From positions 11,516,001 to 11,580,000 of the forward strand of contig NC_079371.1 of NCBI RefSeq assembly GCF_021018895.1: DNA of 64,000 nt, read 5' to 3'. The stretch comes from Seriola aureovittata (lineage: Eukaryota > Chordata > Actinopteri > Carangiformes > Carangidae). Both the position numbers and the translations under genes were made by a program. Position 1 is the stretch's first letter; every line of letters starts with the position of its first letter. Shown piece by piece: positions 37,333-49,800 of this stretch. The notes under the pieces were generated by a model, which was given only the letters and a program-made list of their open reading frames with translations, was not told the origin of the DNA and ran no database searches.

Positions 37333-38086
37333 ACGAAAAGTTGTGAAAACGTGCCAAACATTACTGAGTAGTGACTCATCTTTATAATATACGATCTAAG
37401 AGGGTTGCTAGAAAAATACTTGACACATTTGCTATGACAGCCAAGAGCGCCCCCTAGCGTTTATGGAGCAGTTATTGCATATTAATAAATTGAAAGTTTA
37501 TCCTCAAGAGATGTTGTCAACACCAGCTCTTAAGTGTCTGAGGCAGTTAAGAAAACAAACATGATACTTTCATGAAACAGGAATGTTCAGTTAAACAAAC
37601 ACAGTACTTTAATGATAAAATGTTTTTCATTAGGCTCCTGAGATTCTGACAATTTTCAGAGTAGAAAGAAAATAGGTTCTAAATAAAACTGTAATCTTCT
37701 CTGAGAATTTGTTCATAATTTGCTTAAAAAAAATTAGATTAAAAAAGAAATTGAAACCTTACCAGATTTAATGTGCTGAAGAAAGTGCAGAGCTGGAGAT
37801 CAAGGAAAATGGTCAGTTGGCAAACTTCTCCCAGTGAGAGAATAACATTTTCTCAGAGCTCTATGTTCTTTCTCTTGCTATGAACACTGCATCCTCTGTC
37901 CTGGTCTGTCTCACATGCTTTAGCCAGAGGGCCTCTCATCTGTTTTACACGGTAAACAGGAAGTAACACCGCATGTAGGGTTCAGTTGCAATGACCTGGA
38001 TATTGTGTTATTTAACGTGTCTAGCACAAATAATGACTTCTTCTCACTGTACAATTTAATCAGTATTAATCTCTTAAACTTCTTGA

Positions 38087-38092
38087 TTTATT
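38087..38092 (-). terminator. Candidate poly(A) signal of the EDA2R-like gene
   Basis: AATAAA on the minus strand lies about 240 bp after the stop codon. It is the first clear hexamer seen on that strand. Confidence 0.4.
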
Positions 38093-38329
38093 CAGATGCA
38101 ACTCATAAAGCGAACAAAAGGGATAAAAAGTGTTGGGAAAGTCAGTCCTTTGGATATTACTTTCATGCCCCTTATTTCAACTTACAGTCATATCGCATTT
38201 CCCTCAAATTCAATTCATTTCAGTAGAAACTGTATTTGTGTCTTAGCAATAAGTATCAGGCATATTGGGCTGTTATCATGCAAAGTGGGTCAGAAATACT
38301 GGAACAGTTGGAGTCGTGGTAACACATCC

Positions 38330-38613
38330 TTAGGGTCTAAGTGGCCACTTGTTCACCACAGCTCTGTGTATCCTAGCAACAACTTCAGGATTAGGCAAGA
38401 GCGCAGCAGCCTGGGCCAGCTGGGGCAGCAGTGTGTAGGTGGAGGTGCGCAGGTATTGAAAGAGGTCCTGGAAGCCTTGGAGATGAGCGATGACCTGAGG
38501 TGGGACACCCAAAGACTGCCCCAGTCTCCTCAACACGTTCCTGTTGTCAGCAGAGTCCAGCAGCAGGGACAAGTCCTGGACCAAGTCATAGTCGAGCATC
38601 TCAATACTGTGAC
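38330..38613 (-). other. eda2r: Death-domain exon of the EDA2R-like receptor
   Basis: The terminal exon encodes 94 residues that form a six-helix death-domain pattern, with alternating hydrophobic positions in VLRRLGQSLGVP, VIAHLQGFQDLFQYL and LLPQLAQAAALL. The segment aligns end to end with the EDAR death domain by my reading. The exon is open throughout and joins in phase 1 to 38844-38805. Confidence 0.75.
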
Positions 38614-41600
38614 CTGGACAGAGTCAGAATGACCAGCATGAACTTTAGGAACGAGTCCCAAACTCATTCGTAGAGGGCTCAACCTGCTTGGTGCCCCCCT
38701 GGCAAAATTCATAGGTCCTTTTATGGTCAAAATTAGTAACTTTTTGTTGTTGTCCTGTGTGTGTGTATTACTCAGGTGCTATGGCTTGAGGAAAACATAC
38801 ATACCTTGAGCCATCTCCCATATTGTCTGCAGTTTTTGCTCCAACTGACAATGACACAGAAAAGAAGCAAGACAAGAAGGTAAGACAAAGGTACTACTGT
38901 TTCTGATATCCTTATTTTAATTAATTGATAAATAATGAAAATACTTCATTTTTCAATATAGGGTATATATATTAATCATGTCAATCATTTCAAATCTTTT
39001 CCAGTAACAACTTTTGTGATTTGAAAATACACTTGCTTTTCTCTGTTTCATATCATTAAAAATGGAATAGCTTGGGATCTGACAGCAGAATAAACTCTCA
39101 TAAGGATTAATCAAGTAATCTGGTATGTAGGCAAAATTGTGAATTGACTCAAAGCTTTGCCACATAACAGCTGCTCCAGTCTTATATTGGCTGTGACCTT
39201 TTGATCAAGAGGTCACAGCCTATTGATAATGACAGGTTGGCACATGTCATTATATTGTGTTTGTCTTTTTACCTTTTCACACAATTGTGGCTTAGATGTT
39301 TAAGATTCCTGCCTGTTTACGTACTGTAACACTGAACCCATTAGCATGGAGAATTTGTTTGTTTGTTGGTTTCTTTCTTTCTTCTCAGGAAAACAATGAA
39401 GTCTGTAAGTCTTGGGATTTTTTGTGATTTGTGTGACAACAGATCTACTCGGTTTGTGTGCTGACCATACTGACCACTTGACATTAAGCCAATGGTAATG
39501 GAGCAGTGACTTTTTATTAATAACAGTATATTATATTTAGCAGAAATTGAAACAAGCATGTACATCTTTCGCTGACTGGCTCTATTACTGCCAGGACCCT
39601 AATATTAGGATATATTAGACCACTCTACCTCTTCTCTGGTGTCGCAGCTGCTGTGCTGGTCGTCCTGTGTGATGTTCTCTTTCTTCTGACTGGAGGGCTT
39701 GATGTTGGTGGTGACATTAATCACAATAGAAGTAGGATGCACCTCATTCTCATGGCTCAGTGAGTTTAGGCCTCTGGGACGAGATGTTATTAATGTAAAT
39801 AATTACTTAGGGACAGATGTAGTTAATTTGAATGACTAATCGTTGAGTATATGGCATTTGCAAAGCACCTTGAGGAATCTTCAGCTGGAGCAGTTGTTTG
39901 TGAAGGGGCCTCTGATTGTTTCACTGTTGTCTCTGTGCAGCCGGACAAAGGTGTGTGCTGAAGACCTGCTGCAGACAGTCGTCCCTCAGGTCCATGACAA
40001 TACTCGGGAACCTGCTCTGAATATTGAAACAGGTGTATATGATCCAAACTTAGCGAAGCAAACAAAAGACAGATGATTAGAAGAAACAGAAAAATCATGT
40101 CTAACTCACTGTATCTCTCAGCAGTCAGTAGGGAAGCCCAAAGCAGCACAGCAATGAGGAAAATTGAGGACGCTGTTGCAGAACCAATCAGGACCATTGA
40201 AAATGTTTCCTCTTTTACTCCTCGATTAAACAAAAAAATCCTTTGAGTCAAATTGAATACAAGCAATGAAAAAAATGTTCATGAAAGTCCACAGGGCTAC
40301 TCACTCGTCTCTTCAGGTTCTTTCTTCTTAGGTACAGTGACGGTACTCTCTGTCAGAGAATGATACTCATAACTTTTCCTTGACAAAATTTCTGGAAAAT
40401 CACCAAATCAATAAAACTATTTATACAAGTTTAACATTGTACTGTCAATTGGTCCATGGTTTGTCTCTGGGTCTTACTTGCTTTAGAGCCTTGAGCTGTG
40501 AAAAGCAAACACTCTTTATGGACTTTGTCATGGCCGTAACAAGGCACACAGGGCGGCTCCACTTCCCCAGTCAAGCTCCTGAGTTCATAGTACCTGTACA
40601 CACAACCACATTCATACACTTAATACAGAAACAAAATGCTAGCACTCAGCAGGTGATGGGTGTTAAAGCTGGCACTGTGGGTGCAGCTCACCCTGTGAGG
40701 CACTGCCCACATAGGGCATCATTGGTTAGCGAGCATGCTGTCTTCTCTAGGCGGTTCAGCAGATTGCACTGGGTGCATCTTCTGCATGGATCCACACCTG
40801 TATTGGAGCTGAACTTCCCTTCCTCACACAGAATACACACTCCTTCACCACCATCTCCAAAGCCACAGTCCTGAGAATGATGGACAAATATTCTTGGAGA
40901 CAAGTAGCAAGACAGGCAAAGAAAGGAAAAATGGTGCTACCACAGTAATGTGTTAAATGTGTTACCTGTGAGAGCTGCTCTCCAGGCCCACATACAGGGC
41001 AGGCAACACAGGTGCTATTAGGAAGTAAGAACTCAGTTGGATCACAGGTCTGCTCGGATTGCACCTGCACACACTGAAGCTGAGGAAATACACATTTAAA
41101 ATAATCAGTGCTGGGAAAAGTATTCAGACTCTTTACTAAAGTAAAAGTAGAAAAAAATCACTATTAACACAGTTAAGCCCAAGTAATAGACCTGTGGTTA
41201 TGTTGTAATATGTGGTATTTTATTATATGTTATAAAGCTGAGTTGTAGAAAACCTTATTTCTAAAGATAAGTGAAACTATTAATTTAATTCAAATCAGAT
41301 TCTTTAAAAAACGCCTCTCAACTGAGTCTGTGGTGTCTTCAAATACGAAAGAATAAAATTGCAGATTGCTGCCCTACAATTATGATAAATGACATTAAAA
41401 CATACTTAAAACATAAATTGACATGCATTGAAAACAGGTTTGAATATTATTATAATAACAGCAGATTAACTTTTATTCCTAAGAAAATACTGTAAGACTT
41501 TAAGGACTGAATGGGACTAAAATTACTCAAGATTTTATATTTTATAAATTTAACACATGCTTTTAGTGTAAAATCTTAATATGTAATATATTGACCTCAG

Positions 41601-41857
41601 ATATCAAATAAATGTAGCAAAGTAAACATAAGTACAAACCAAGTACAATCTTTCCATCTGAAATGCAATGCAGTATAGAGAAGAAAGTAGCACAAAATGC
41701 AAATACTCAAGTATAGTACAAGTATAATATAGACCTTGAAGGAATGTTGCATCACATAGTCAGAGTTTTATAAATCTGTAATAGAAAACTTCTGGAAGGT
41801 CAGACTTACCGTGAGCAGGGCAGCATAGAGACAAAGCCTTACTGGCAAACTGTCCAT
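38330..41857 (-). CDS. eda2r: TNF receptor superfamily member, EDA2R/XEDAR-like ectodomain with C-terminal death domain
   Basis: Ten exons: 41857-41810, 41079-40966, 40870-40692, 40593-40478, 40391-40305, 40220-40110, 40016-39869, 39773-39629, 38844-38805 and 38613-38330. They sum to 1272 nt, giving 423 aa. Residues 1-24 look like a signal peptide. Three cysteine-rich repeats follow (about 28-140); motifs CGPGEQLSQDCGFGDGGEG, NRLEKTAC and ALCGQCLTGYY match the EDA2R ectodomain almost Cys for Cys. A membrane segment spans about residues 189-213. The cytoplasmic tail has PSQTT at 256-260, which fits the PxQxT TRAF-binding consensus, and ends in a death domain (about 336-420: DYDLVQDLSLLL, VLRRLGQSLGVP, FQDLFQYLRT). 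Mammalian EDA2R binds EDA-A2 and signals through TRAFs without a recognisable death domain, so this architecture is closer to EDAR in its tail. The acceptor at 40220 has nearby alternatives. The symbol is my best guess; a distinct TNFRSF paralogue is possible. Confidence 0.82.
41106..41740 (-). mobile_element. CAGTG-ended MITE, second copy
   Basis: It begins CAGTGCTGGGAAAAGTATTCAGAC, continues with TTTACTAAAGTAAAAGTAG, and near 41650-41720 shows the ATCTGAAATGCAATGCAG..GAAGAAAGTAGC block. This is the same order as the 36679 copy. The terminal inverted end is not clear. It lies in the first intron of the EDA2R-like gene. Confidence 0.6.
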
Positions 41858-43811
41858 GGTCCTTCTCTAAGGAGATCCCACTTCCTTGCTACAGTTCAAT
41901 TGCCGCCCTAAAAAAATCATATGTATTCTATTTGAACGCAATTTGAAAATTTGGCAACACTTTATCTGTCAAACTTCGCCTCGATACTGTGAGGAAAATT
42001 ACACAAATATATAAACAGCTGATACCAAAACACTCACACAACAAATCTCAACACAATTCTCAGAGGCCAAAGTAGCAGAGCAATAAAAACTTCAACTGAT
42101 CTATATTAGCAGTGTATTGCTCATAGATTAATCTCAAATTTGCAGCCTCCACCAGTGTCAGTGTGGTGTACCTCCCTTCAAGCTTCTCCCCCTTCAGCTA
42201 TGGGGCAGACAGCGATGGCAAAGATCTTTTGGAATCCCCCTGATTCTACATCACGCGTGACGCAAGAGAGGTTCCCAACCTGAGTATCCACCAATGGGCC
42301 GATGAATATGAGACTTTCAGGTCTCCCACCTGGGCACTTCACGTCACACCTGGTCTTCTCACATTCCCTCCGGGGACCCCCCTGTTTGGGCATTGGCTTC
42401 TCAGACAGGGAGGGAAGGAGGAGGAGGGAAGGTAATTAAAATGCATGAATGAGACCCTTGTTAACAAACCTGTTTCCAACAAAGATACACTGTGTGAGTG
42501 AGTGAGTGAGTGTGCAGACTGAAATAAAATCTTTAATACTATTACCACTATTGTTTTGTCCTCTTACTGGCTCCATTGAGGAGAGACAAGCTGAAGGTGA
42601 GACCTATTTGTAAATCTGAGTTAGTTAATGATATAGCTGCAATATACTGTTTGACCACTCTGTGGTAGCATGGAGCCATAAAACTGACAGAAAAAACTAA
42701 TTTTACCACCCTGACAGGATATTATAGGTATAGAAAGGTGGAGTTATTGACATACATTGTCTGTTTAAATTGTTTAGGGTTAAAGGATAGTTATAGTATG
42801 GACTTACTTCCACGTCTATACAGCTGAGAACAAGGCAGACATGCACATCATACATCACACAGGAAAGCCAATTAGATTTGTTTGAGCACATATCACCACA
42901 AGAATATTACTCTGTTACTGTTTGCAGAAAATTTACAACAGCGCCTGACGTATAGAACACACACGCTTACACTCACACTCACACTCACACAAACCTGTGG
43001 TCTTTTTGTTGTGAGCTGCATTTGTAGAAGCAATTGCAGTCTATGTAGATGACGTTTTATGTTTATATGACAAATCATGCCATCTTCTGCTTTTAGCCGC
43101 CGTACGGCATCAGTGTTCATTAGAATAATTTACCAGAAGCATCCATCCCCATGTAGAAGGGATTAAAAAAATGGGAAGCTTACATAACAACCCTGAATAT
43201 AAAGCTTGTTATGTAGAGTGCATCTGTGTCATTTACATGTACACCAACAAGGGTGTGTGTCAAGTCAAACTATTTCTCAACATCAGTCCTCATTCATTAA
43301 ACTTAGCGTTAGGAAACTTATTCGCATTAAAACTCTAACTAAAAACTATTACACTGATACCAGGCGCATTAGAACTGAGCACAAAGAAGTAAAACGTGTT
43401 CATGAGAGAATTTTGAAATTCACTTTTGCAAAGGTTTCACAGTGTCAAGGTTTTAATGTTATCTTGCTTGCTTGGTATGTTTATTGCCGGTGATTAATGA
43501 GTAACTCACAGAACTAAAGGGAGAGGGCGTAGAGGTCTTCTTATACAGAAATAAAGTGACACCAGTCCGCCAGCTTCTCATGAACTGGTGTTGATTGCTT
43601 AAGTTCTCACAGAATAGCTTTTGGATTTGACCATTGCAAAGAGAAGAGCATGGTAAGTCTCAGTTATTTTCTTAGCCACAGAGATATAACCTTAATCATT
43701 GTGTCATTTCTTCATAGTGAATGCAAATGAAAACTATTCTTTCAATTGTTGCCACCTTTCAGCAGATGACCACTTGACTGACACGGAAAGCCCTGTATTT
43801 TGGTTGCTGCC
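41858..43811. promoter_or_regulatory. Head-to-head intergenic region between the EDA2R-like gene and adgrg4
   Basis: About 1.95 kb separates the two start codons, which point away from each other. A GC-richer block at about 42170-42420 contains CpGs (ATCACGCGTGACGC, CACGTCACACC) and a CCAAT box, and could be a promoter or 5' exon of the receptor gene. An open frame of 71 codons on the minus strand there has no recognisable homology. A TCACAC-type simple repeat lies at about 42970-42990. Confidence 0.4.
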
Positions 43812-46800
43812 ATGAATTCCCTGTCTCCTCTAGTAGTCTGTCTGTGTGTACAGATATCAGTGTGTCTTCTGGGTAAGTAAGTCTTCAGACTGATTTCAGA
43901 ATGATTTTAAAGCACTTGACAGTATTGAAAGCAGTACAATCATATCACACAGTAATAGCTGTAAATACAGTATGTAAACTTTTAATGTTCTCAGTTGTCT
44001 ATTTATATATTTATTGCCTTTTTATGGTGTTAATGTGATTTCACTGCTACTTAAGGGACAATTAAGATCTGAACTGAACTGAAAGAAAGTGAGAATGATT
44101 GACTGTTTGATGGCACACATTATGGCTGTCTGGCTCTTTTTTAAGTGTGATCTCATACTACTTTCAACATCGTTATGGTTAAAAACCTGAAGTGTAAGTC
44201 TTCATTTGTCTGTGTCTTTTCTTCCTATGTGTCATTTCAGCTGCCTCTGCTGATGCCAGCCTGTGGGGTAAGAAAGTGCATTTCACTGGCCGTCCGTGCT
44301 TGTGGCAGCTACAACCAGATGCTGTGGTACCGGCCCTTAAGGAGCTGAGTGTATGCATGCTCTTACGCCACAACCTTTTAACAGAGTGGACAGGATTTGC
44401 CTACAAAGCACCGGGAGGTAGAAACATAGAGTTGGGACTTGGGGGCAAAGACGCACAGCTGACAGTGTGGCTGTTTGGAAATGCAAAGCATCTGCAGTGG
44501 GAACTAAAATCGAATGAATGGTCCTCCGTCTGTCTCACCTGGTCAGGCCGAGCTCGGAGGCTGAGGACCTACATTAATGGAACCATTATGCTTGAGGCCC
44601 CTCTGAATCCCAGCCTGCCTCAACGACTGGCCCCAAATGGCACACTCACTCTGGGGGTTTCTCATTATGTAGATGCAGATGGTAAAGTGCAGCCAGAGAC
44701 TGGGAATGAATTTTTTGGTGAGATTGGTCTGTTCAGGATATGGGCCAGAGAATGGAGCGGTGAGGAGCTGAAGAGCCATAGCTGTGCAGATGGAGATGTG
44801 GTGAGATGGCACCTGCGGCAGTGGAAATACAGCTGCCCTCCAAAGCCTGACAACAGCCTACATTGTGGTAAATACAATACGATATCTTTCTATTAAATTT
44901 CATGGTTATCGACTATCGACTATATTAGAGCTGTCTAAATTACTCAAAGAGTTTCCTCTCACCTATTCACATAACAAGTCAATCCATTGTAGGTGAGAGT
45001 TGAATGACTGCCCAAATAATACACTTTGCTGCACAGTAACTGCAGTTTAAGGTCAGAGAAAAGGTGAACCAAACATTCCTGAGTTCAGCAGGAGCTGGTT
45101 CAAAAACCTGTTGATAGGTCAAAATATTTCTTTGGAAATATTGCATATTTTCTTTTTGTTTCTTTTTTTTTTTTTTTTTTAGCATGGTCACGCTACAAAA
45201 TCAAAATGTGGACATTGATAGTTCAATCTATGGAGCCTCGAAACTGTTCAGTCTCACCGGAAGTAGTCACAAGAAGTTGGGTATGAAGAATCAACTGAAC
45301 ATGACACTGAAATTTGGTAACCATTGGCTCTGAACAGTCAGATTTGCCCTTCAAACTAATCTACCTTTGTTGTTGTCTCTCATCAGCTGGAGAGCGTTTT
45401 CCCTCGCAACATTTCTGTCGGTGACATCTATGTGTCATCTCCAAGGTAATGCAACTTTTGTTGGCAACACACTCCTCTCAGCTGACACTGGTAGAGGAAG
45501 TATTCAGATCATTCCCGTGGGTAAAAGTAGCAATACTGCAGTATAGAAATAAGTCAAAGTACTGTATTGAAAATATAATTTCAATAAAAGCATGCAAGTC
45601 TTTTTGGCAAAATATTCTTAAAGTATCAAAAGTAAAAGTACTCAGTGCAAAATATGCCTCCTGTGAGTGTTATGCTATTAACATACTATATCATTACAAT
45701 ACATTAGTAAATAGCTCATATGGCAGTTGTGTATGTGTATTGTCAGTGCATGACAAGAGGCGGTTGGTGCAGTATAAGGCTCAGTGTAGTGTATACTCTG
45801 AACATGCCTTCAATCCTCAACAGCACTCCTGTCTGTAATTTATGTTATCTGTGTTTCCATACAGCCATTCCTGCCATGGGGTTAATAATTCTGCTGGTCT
45901 ACATGTACAACAACATCAGGTACAGCACTATTAAGAGCCCTCAGTTTGATTTTCCATGGAAAGAAGCAGCAATATCCTCAAATACCAGCTGGTTAGAGAA
46001 CAGATGTAAGACTTTTTTTTTTTAGATTGAGACAATGTTATTTTCCAAGGAAATTAATGACGTACGGGAGTACTGAGGTCAGTTCCAAGGCAGGGTGGCT
46101 GTGAATTATATTAAGAACAAGCAGCCGTCATTGAGTAAGTTAAATCACACAACCGTTTAATGAAGATATTTGTGTTTTCAGGGATCAAAAGCAGCATCGG
46201 ACCCCACCTGTGACAAGTGGTAAGACGAATTTCAAGACCTACAAAAACTTAATGACTTGAAAAGGAAGACAATAATTGCAGTACAGGAGAGCTGCATGGC
46301 ACAAGAGAAGTTGGACAAAGGCAAATGTTACCCAAAAGGTGTAGTACAGTTGACATGTAGATTGATCTCATGCTTTTTGTGGTTTACCCCCAGTTTCAGC
46401 TGTGAAGTCCATGTGAATGTGGATCCTGCTGCTAATGTACAAGCGTTTCAGGCAGATATTACTGCACTGCTGAGTTTGACATTCTCCTACAACTTCCTCA
46501 ACCTGACAGCTGACCCTAATAGCATCAGCATACTTCCTGTGGGTACGTATCGTCTGTACAGCACATTTCAGGCCATGTCTTACATACACATACACATACA
46601 CAATGTTGTGTTTGGGGGATTTAGGGAACAGATTAACACATATTTTTATGACCACGATTATTACCTTTAAAAAGGATTTATGTTCATGTCACATGACGTT
46701 GACCTTTATGAAGTGTATTTACCTACATAATTGCTTAATATTTGTTCAGCTTTATAGACACAAAGCAGACTCTGGATTTGGCTGGAAATGTTGAGGCGTG

Positions 46801-49800
46801 CTCATTACCAAATCCATTAAAGTGATTCAATTTACCATGCACTTTCAATGTAACTGTTAAGTGGCTGAATTAAAAGGATGTTGCATATACACACTAATGG
46901 AAACAGGGAGTATAATAAAGAATGTGAGCACATTTCTGTTTTTCTAAAAATACTCAACAGATGACAAGAAATTAGTGCCTATTCATTATAAGAAAATTTA
47001 AATAATTTGATTTCTGTCAGACAAAAATCTTTATTTGAATGTTCTTTTGCAATTAATGATTTCATTTGTTTCTTTCAGAGTTGTTCCCTCCGGTGACAGA
47101 ACAACCAGTGACTGTCAGCACTGGTGTTACTACATCAGGTGAGCAAGCAAGAAAGAATAAAACATCTTCATGTAGTGAGTGGGTCATCTACAATGATAGG
47201 AATAATCTATTTTCCTAATCTGGAGCAGCCAAGTCTGCAAAACAGTTTGATTGTGCTGTTTTATTGGGGGATTTTCTTGTAAATGAAGTCATTTAATTCA
47301 CAGGAACAGGTCCAACTCAAAGCGCGCCAGCTCGTCCCGCTAACATGTCAACGACAGGAGAGCCTTTAGATCTAAATGAGACTGCCGGTCAGTTCACCAA
47401 ACAGCTCGGATGAATCATTCTGTTTATGCAGCTTCTTGTTTTTCTGTTCTGTCACACAAGTGGAGACTGGAAATTTTTGCATGAAAAAATCAAACAATAA
47501 AAACACAACAAGCATCAAATCAAATATATTTGCTGGTGATGTACACAGAAAACACAGTAAAATAAACAGTCAATGTGATAAAAGCAAATACAAACAGCAG
47601 CAATAAGAATGGAGAGGAGAAAAAGTGCCAAGCTGAGCTGGGAAGCAAGAGGTGGTTCAGCGTTAAGAGCACTTATTTCAAATCATAAATGAAAAATTCA
47701 AGGGGTTGCACCTAATTTTTGGAAACCTGAATCATAACCATAATAACCGTGGACATAATGCCCTTTAAATTGCATCATTATAGTGTCTTATTATAGTCTT
47801 TTCATCCCTGCAGTTGGACCTGATACATTCTTTAGAGTTAATACGACCTTAAGTATGACCGGCAGCCCTTCAAACCCAAAGGATGCCATTGAAAAATGGG
47901 TAAGAGACTCACACTATTGTACGTGAAAACATTTTTTACTGTGATTACACTGACTTGTCATGTTCTGGCATAAGGTGAAAGAAGCACTGAATGACACCAT
48001 GCTTGTGCTGAATCTCATCATAAAGGAGAATGTTGGCAGGTGGGTGGCATGGGAATATTTTATTGGTGCATGATTTGTATCCAATTTTTTATATTTGTTA
48101 TATGAAAGCTCTGGTTTGTTCATATTCATCGTGATATTTCATAGGAACATGGAGGAAAATGATGAACAGACAGTGAGTATGACCTTCAGCTCAGCAAGTT
48201 GCAAGCTCTGGTTAATGCCAGGAATAATATCTCTTACCACCGTAACAGCTGATATTTACAATTCATCATATCTCTGGTGTCTTTTCCCTTAGACTTCCCA
48301 TGACCAGCAAAAACAGTAGGTGACTAAAAAAAGAAATTAATAATTGTACTAAAAGCTAATTGTGCTGCCTGTTTTGTCATAAAATATACAACTTCAGTTG
48401 CATTTCATTCAAAACCAGTGCTGTTGTTACCCCTAATTGTATGTTTCATTGACAGATATTACTGTAGCTTCCATATTCAGGAGTACAACATTAACAGTGT
48501 TGCAGAAATGATCATTTTCATAAATGCTTCATTGACATCAAAGTATGAAAATGGCTCTATTGTTATTCAAGCGATGGATGTGTCAATCAAGCAAATAAGT
48601 AAGATGAATTTCTAATACAAATAAAAAGAGAAAGATACGTTAAGTTAAGGAACATATCCACATTCAATTTTTTTTCTTTTTCAGTGCCAGGAAATTGTTT
48701 GGAAGAAACTACTTCAACAATCTATGGAGTATATATTTGGCCTGAGGCATTTCCACAAGTCAACCAAGAAATGAGATGTATAAAACCAAAATTACAAAGC
48801 GCTTACAGGCTTTGGTAAGACATTAATTTTCTTTTACCCAGTGGATTTAGTATTTGGCCAGAGACAATGAAAATTTAATTGCCACTTTGCAAAATTATGA
48901 CCTAAACACATCAAAAACCAGTCTTCTTTATAAGCACTGCTTATCATGCTTATAATCAAAGGACTCCGTTATGTCTTTCATATAATAATAAAGCATATCT
49001 TGGTTTATAATTGAGACACAGTGTAATAATATTCAAGATGTTATTCACACCAGCCTGAGAGTGAGTCATCTGGCTTGATATTCATCCTGGTGATGAACTA
49101 TGGGGAGAAAGTGGGGATTTTATTGTGTTTTGCTCTATTTACTTGTACAGATCCTGTTCATCTTCCTCAGAACAATCTGTTTCCATAGCGACAGCTCAGC
49201 AAGACAAAAAAATTCCCTCAATTACAATGTTGTGTTCCAACCAGTCCTCCCACTGTGCACACAAGCTCTGACCCAACACACGTATTGCTCATGGATCCCT
49301 GCCAGCCTGCAGCTCAGGCGAAAATCAATTTCCTATAAGTGAATTATTAGTGTAATGAAGGACTTCAATCTTCCTTATATCATTTGATACAAATATTACT
49401 CAACGGGCAATGACTGAGTAATATGGGTAATCAGTTTTATGGTCTCTTTGTGTAACACTGGGTTGATGATTATTAAGACAATCAGCCACAGTTAACAGGT
49501 GTCTTTTATTTTCTACCACCCTTGTTGGAAACTGGCTATGATCTCACAAGCTGAAGAGAGTGTACTTTATCAGACAACTTTGATCTATTTAACTGGAATC
49601 GGAGACGGACCAGAGAGAATATCTATTGTCTTCTTCCTCTTTTATTTCTGTTCCCTATGATTCTTCTCTCTTTTCAGTAAGTTAAACATTGAAACTGACA
49701 TGACCAGCTGGGCCAAGCCTGATATGACAAACTGCAACCAAATGGTGACCATTTCAGACATTGACAATATCACAGTCACTACTGGTAAGAGCATTAGTGA

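Noticed and set aside
40756..41070. 104-aa minus-strand open frame starting in the receptor exon 2
   Set aside because: It reads through the intron 40871-40965 and leaves the cysteine-rich frame; the spliced model is phase-consistent.
45449..45838. 129-aa plus-strand open frame
   Set aside because: It lies mostly in the truncated MITE copy and has no homology that I recognise.
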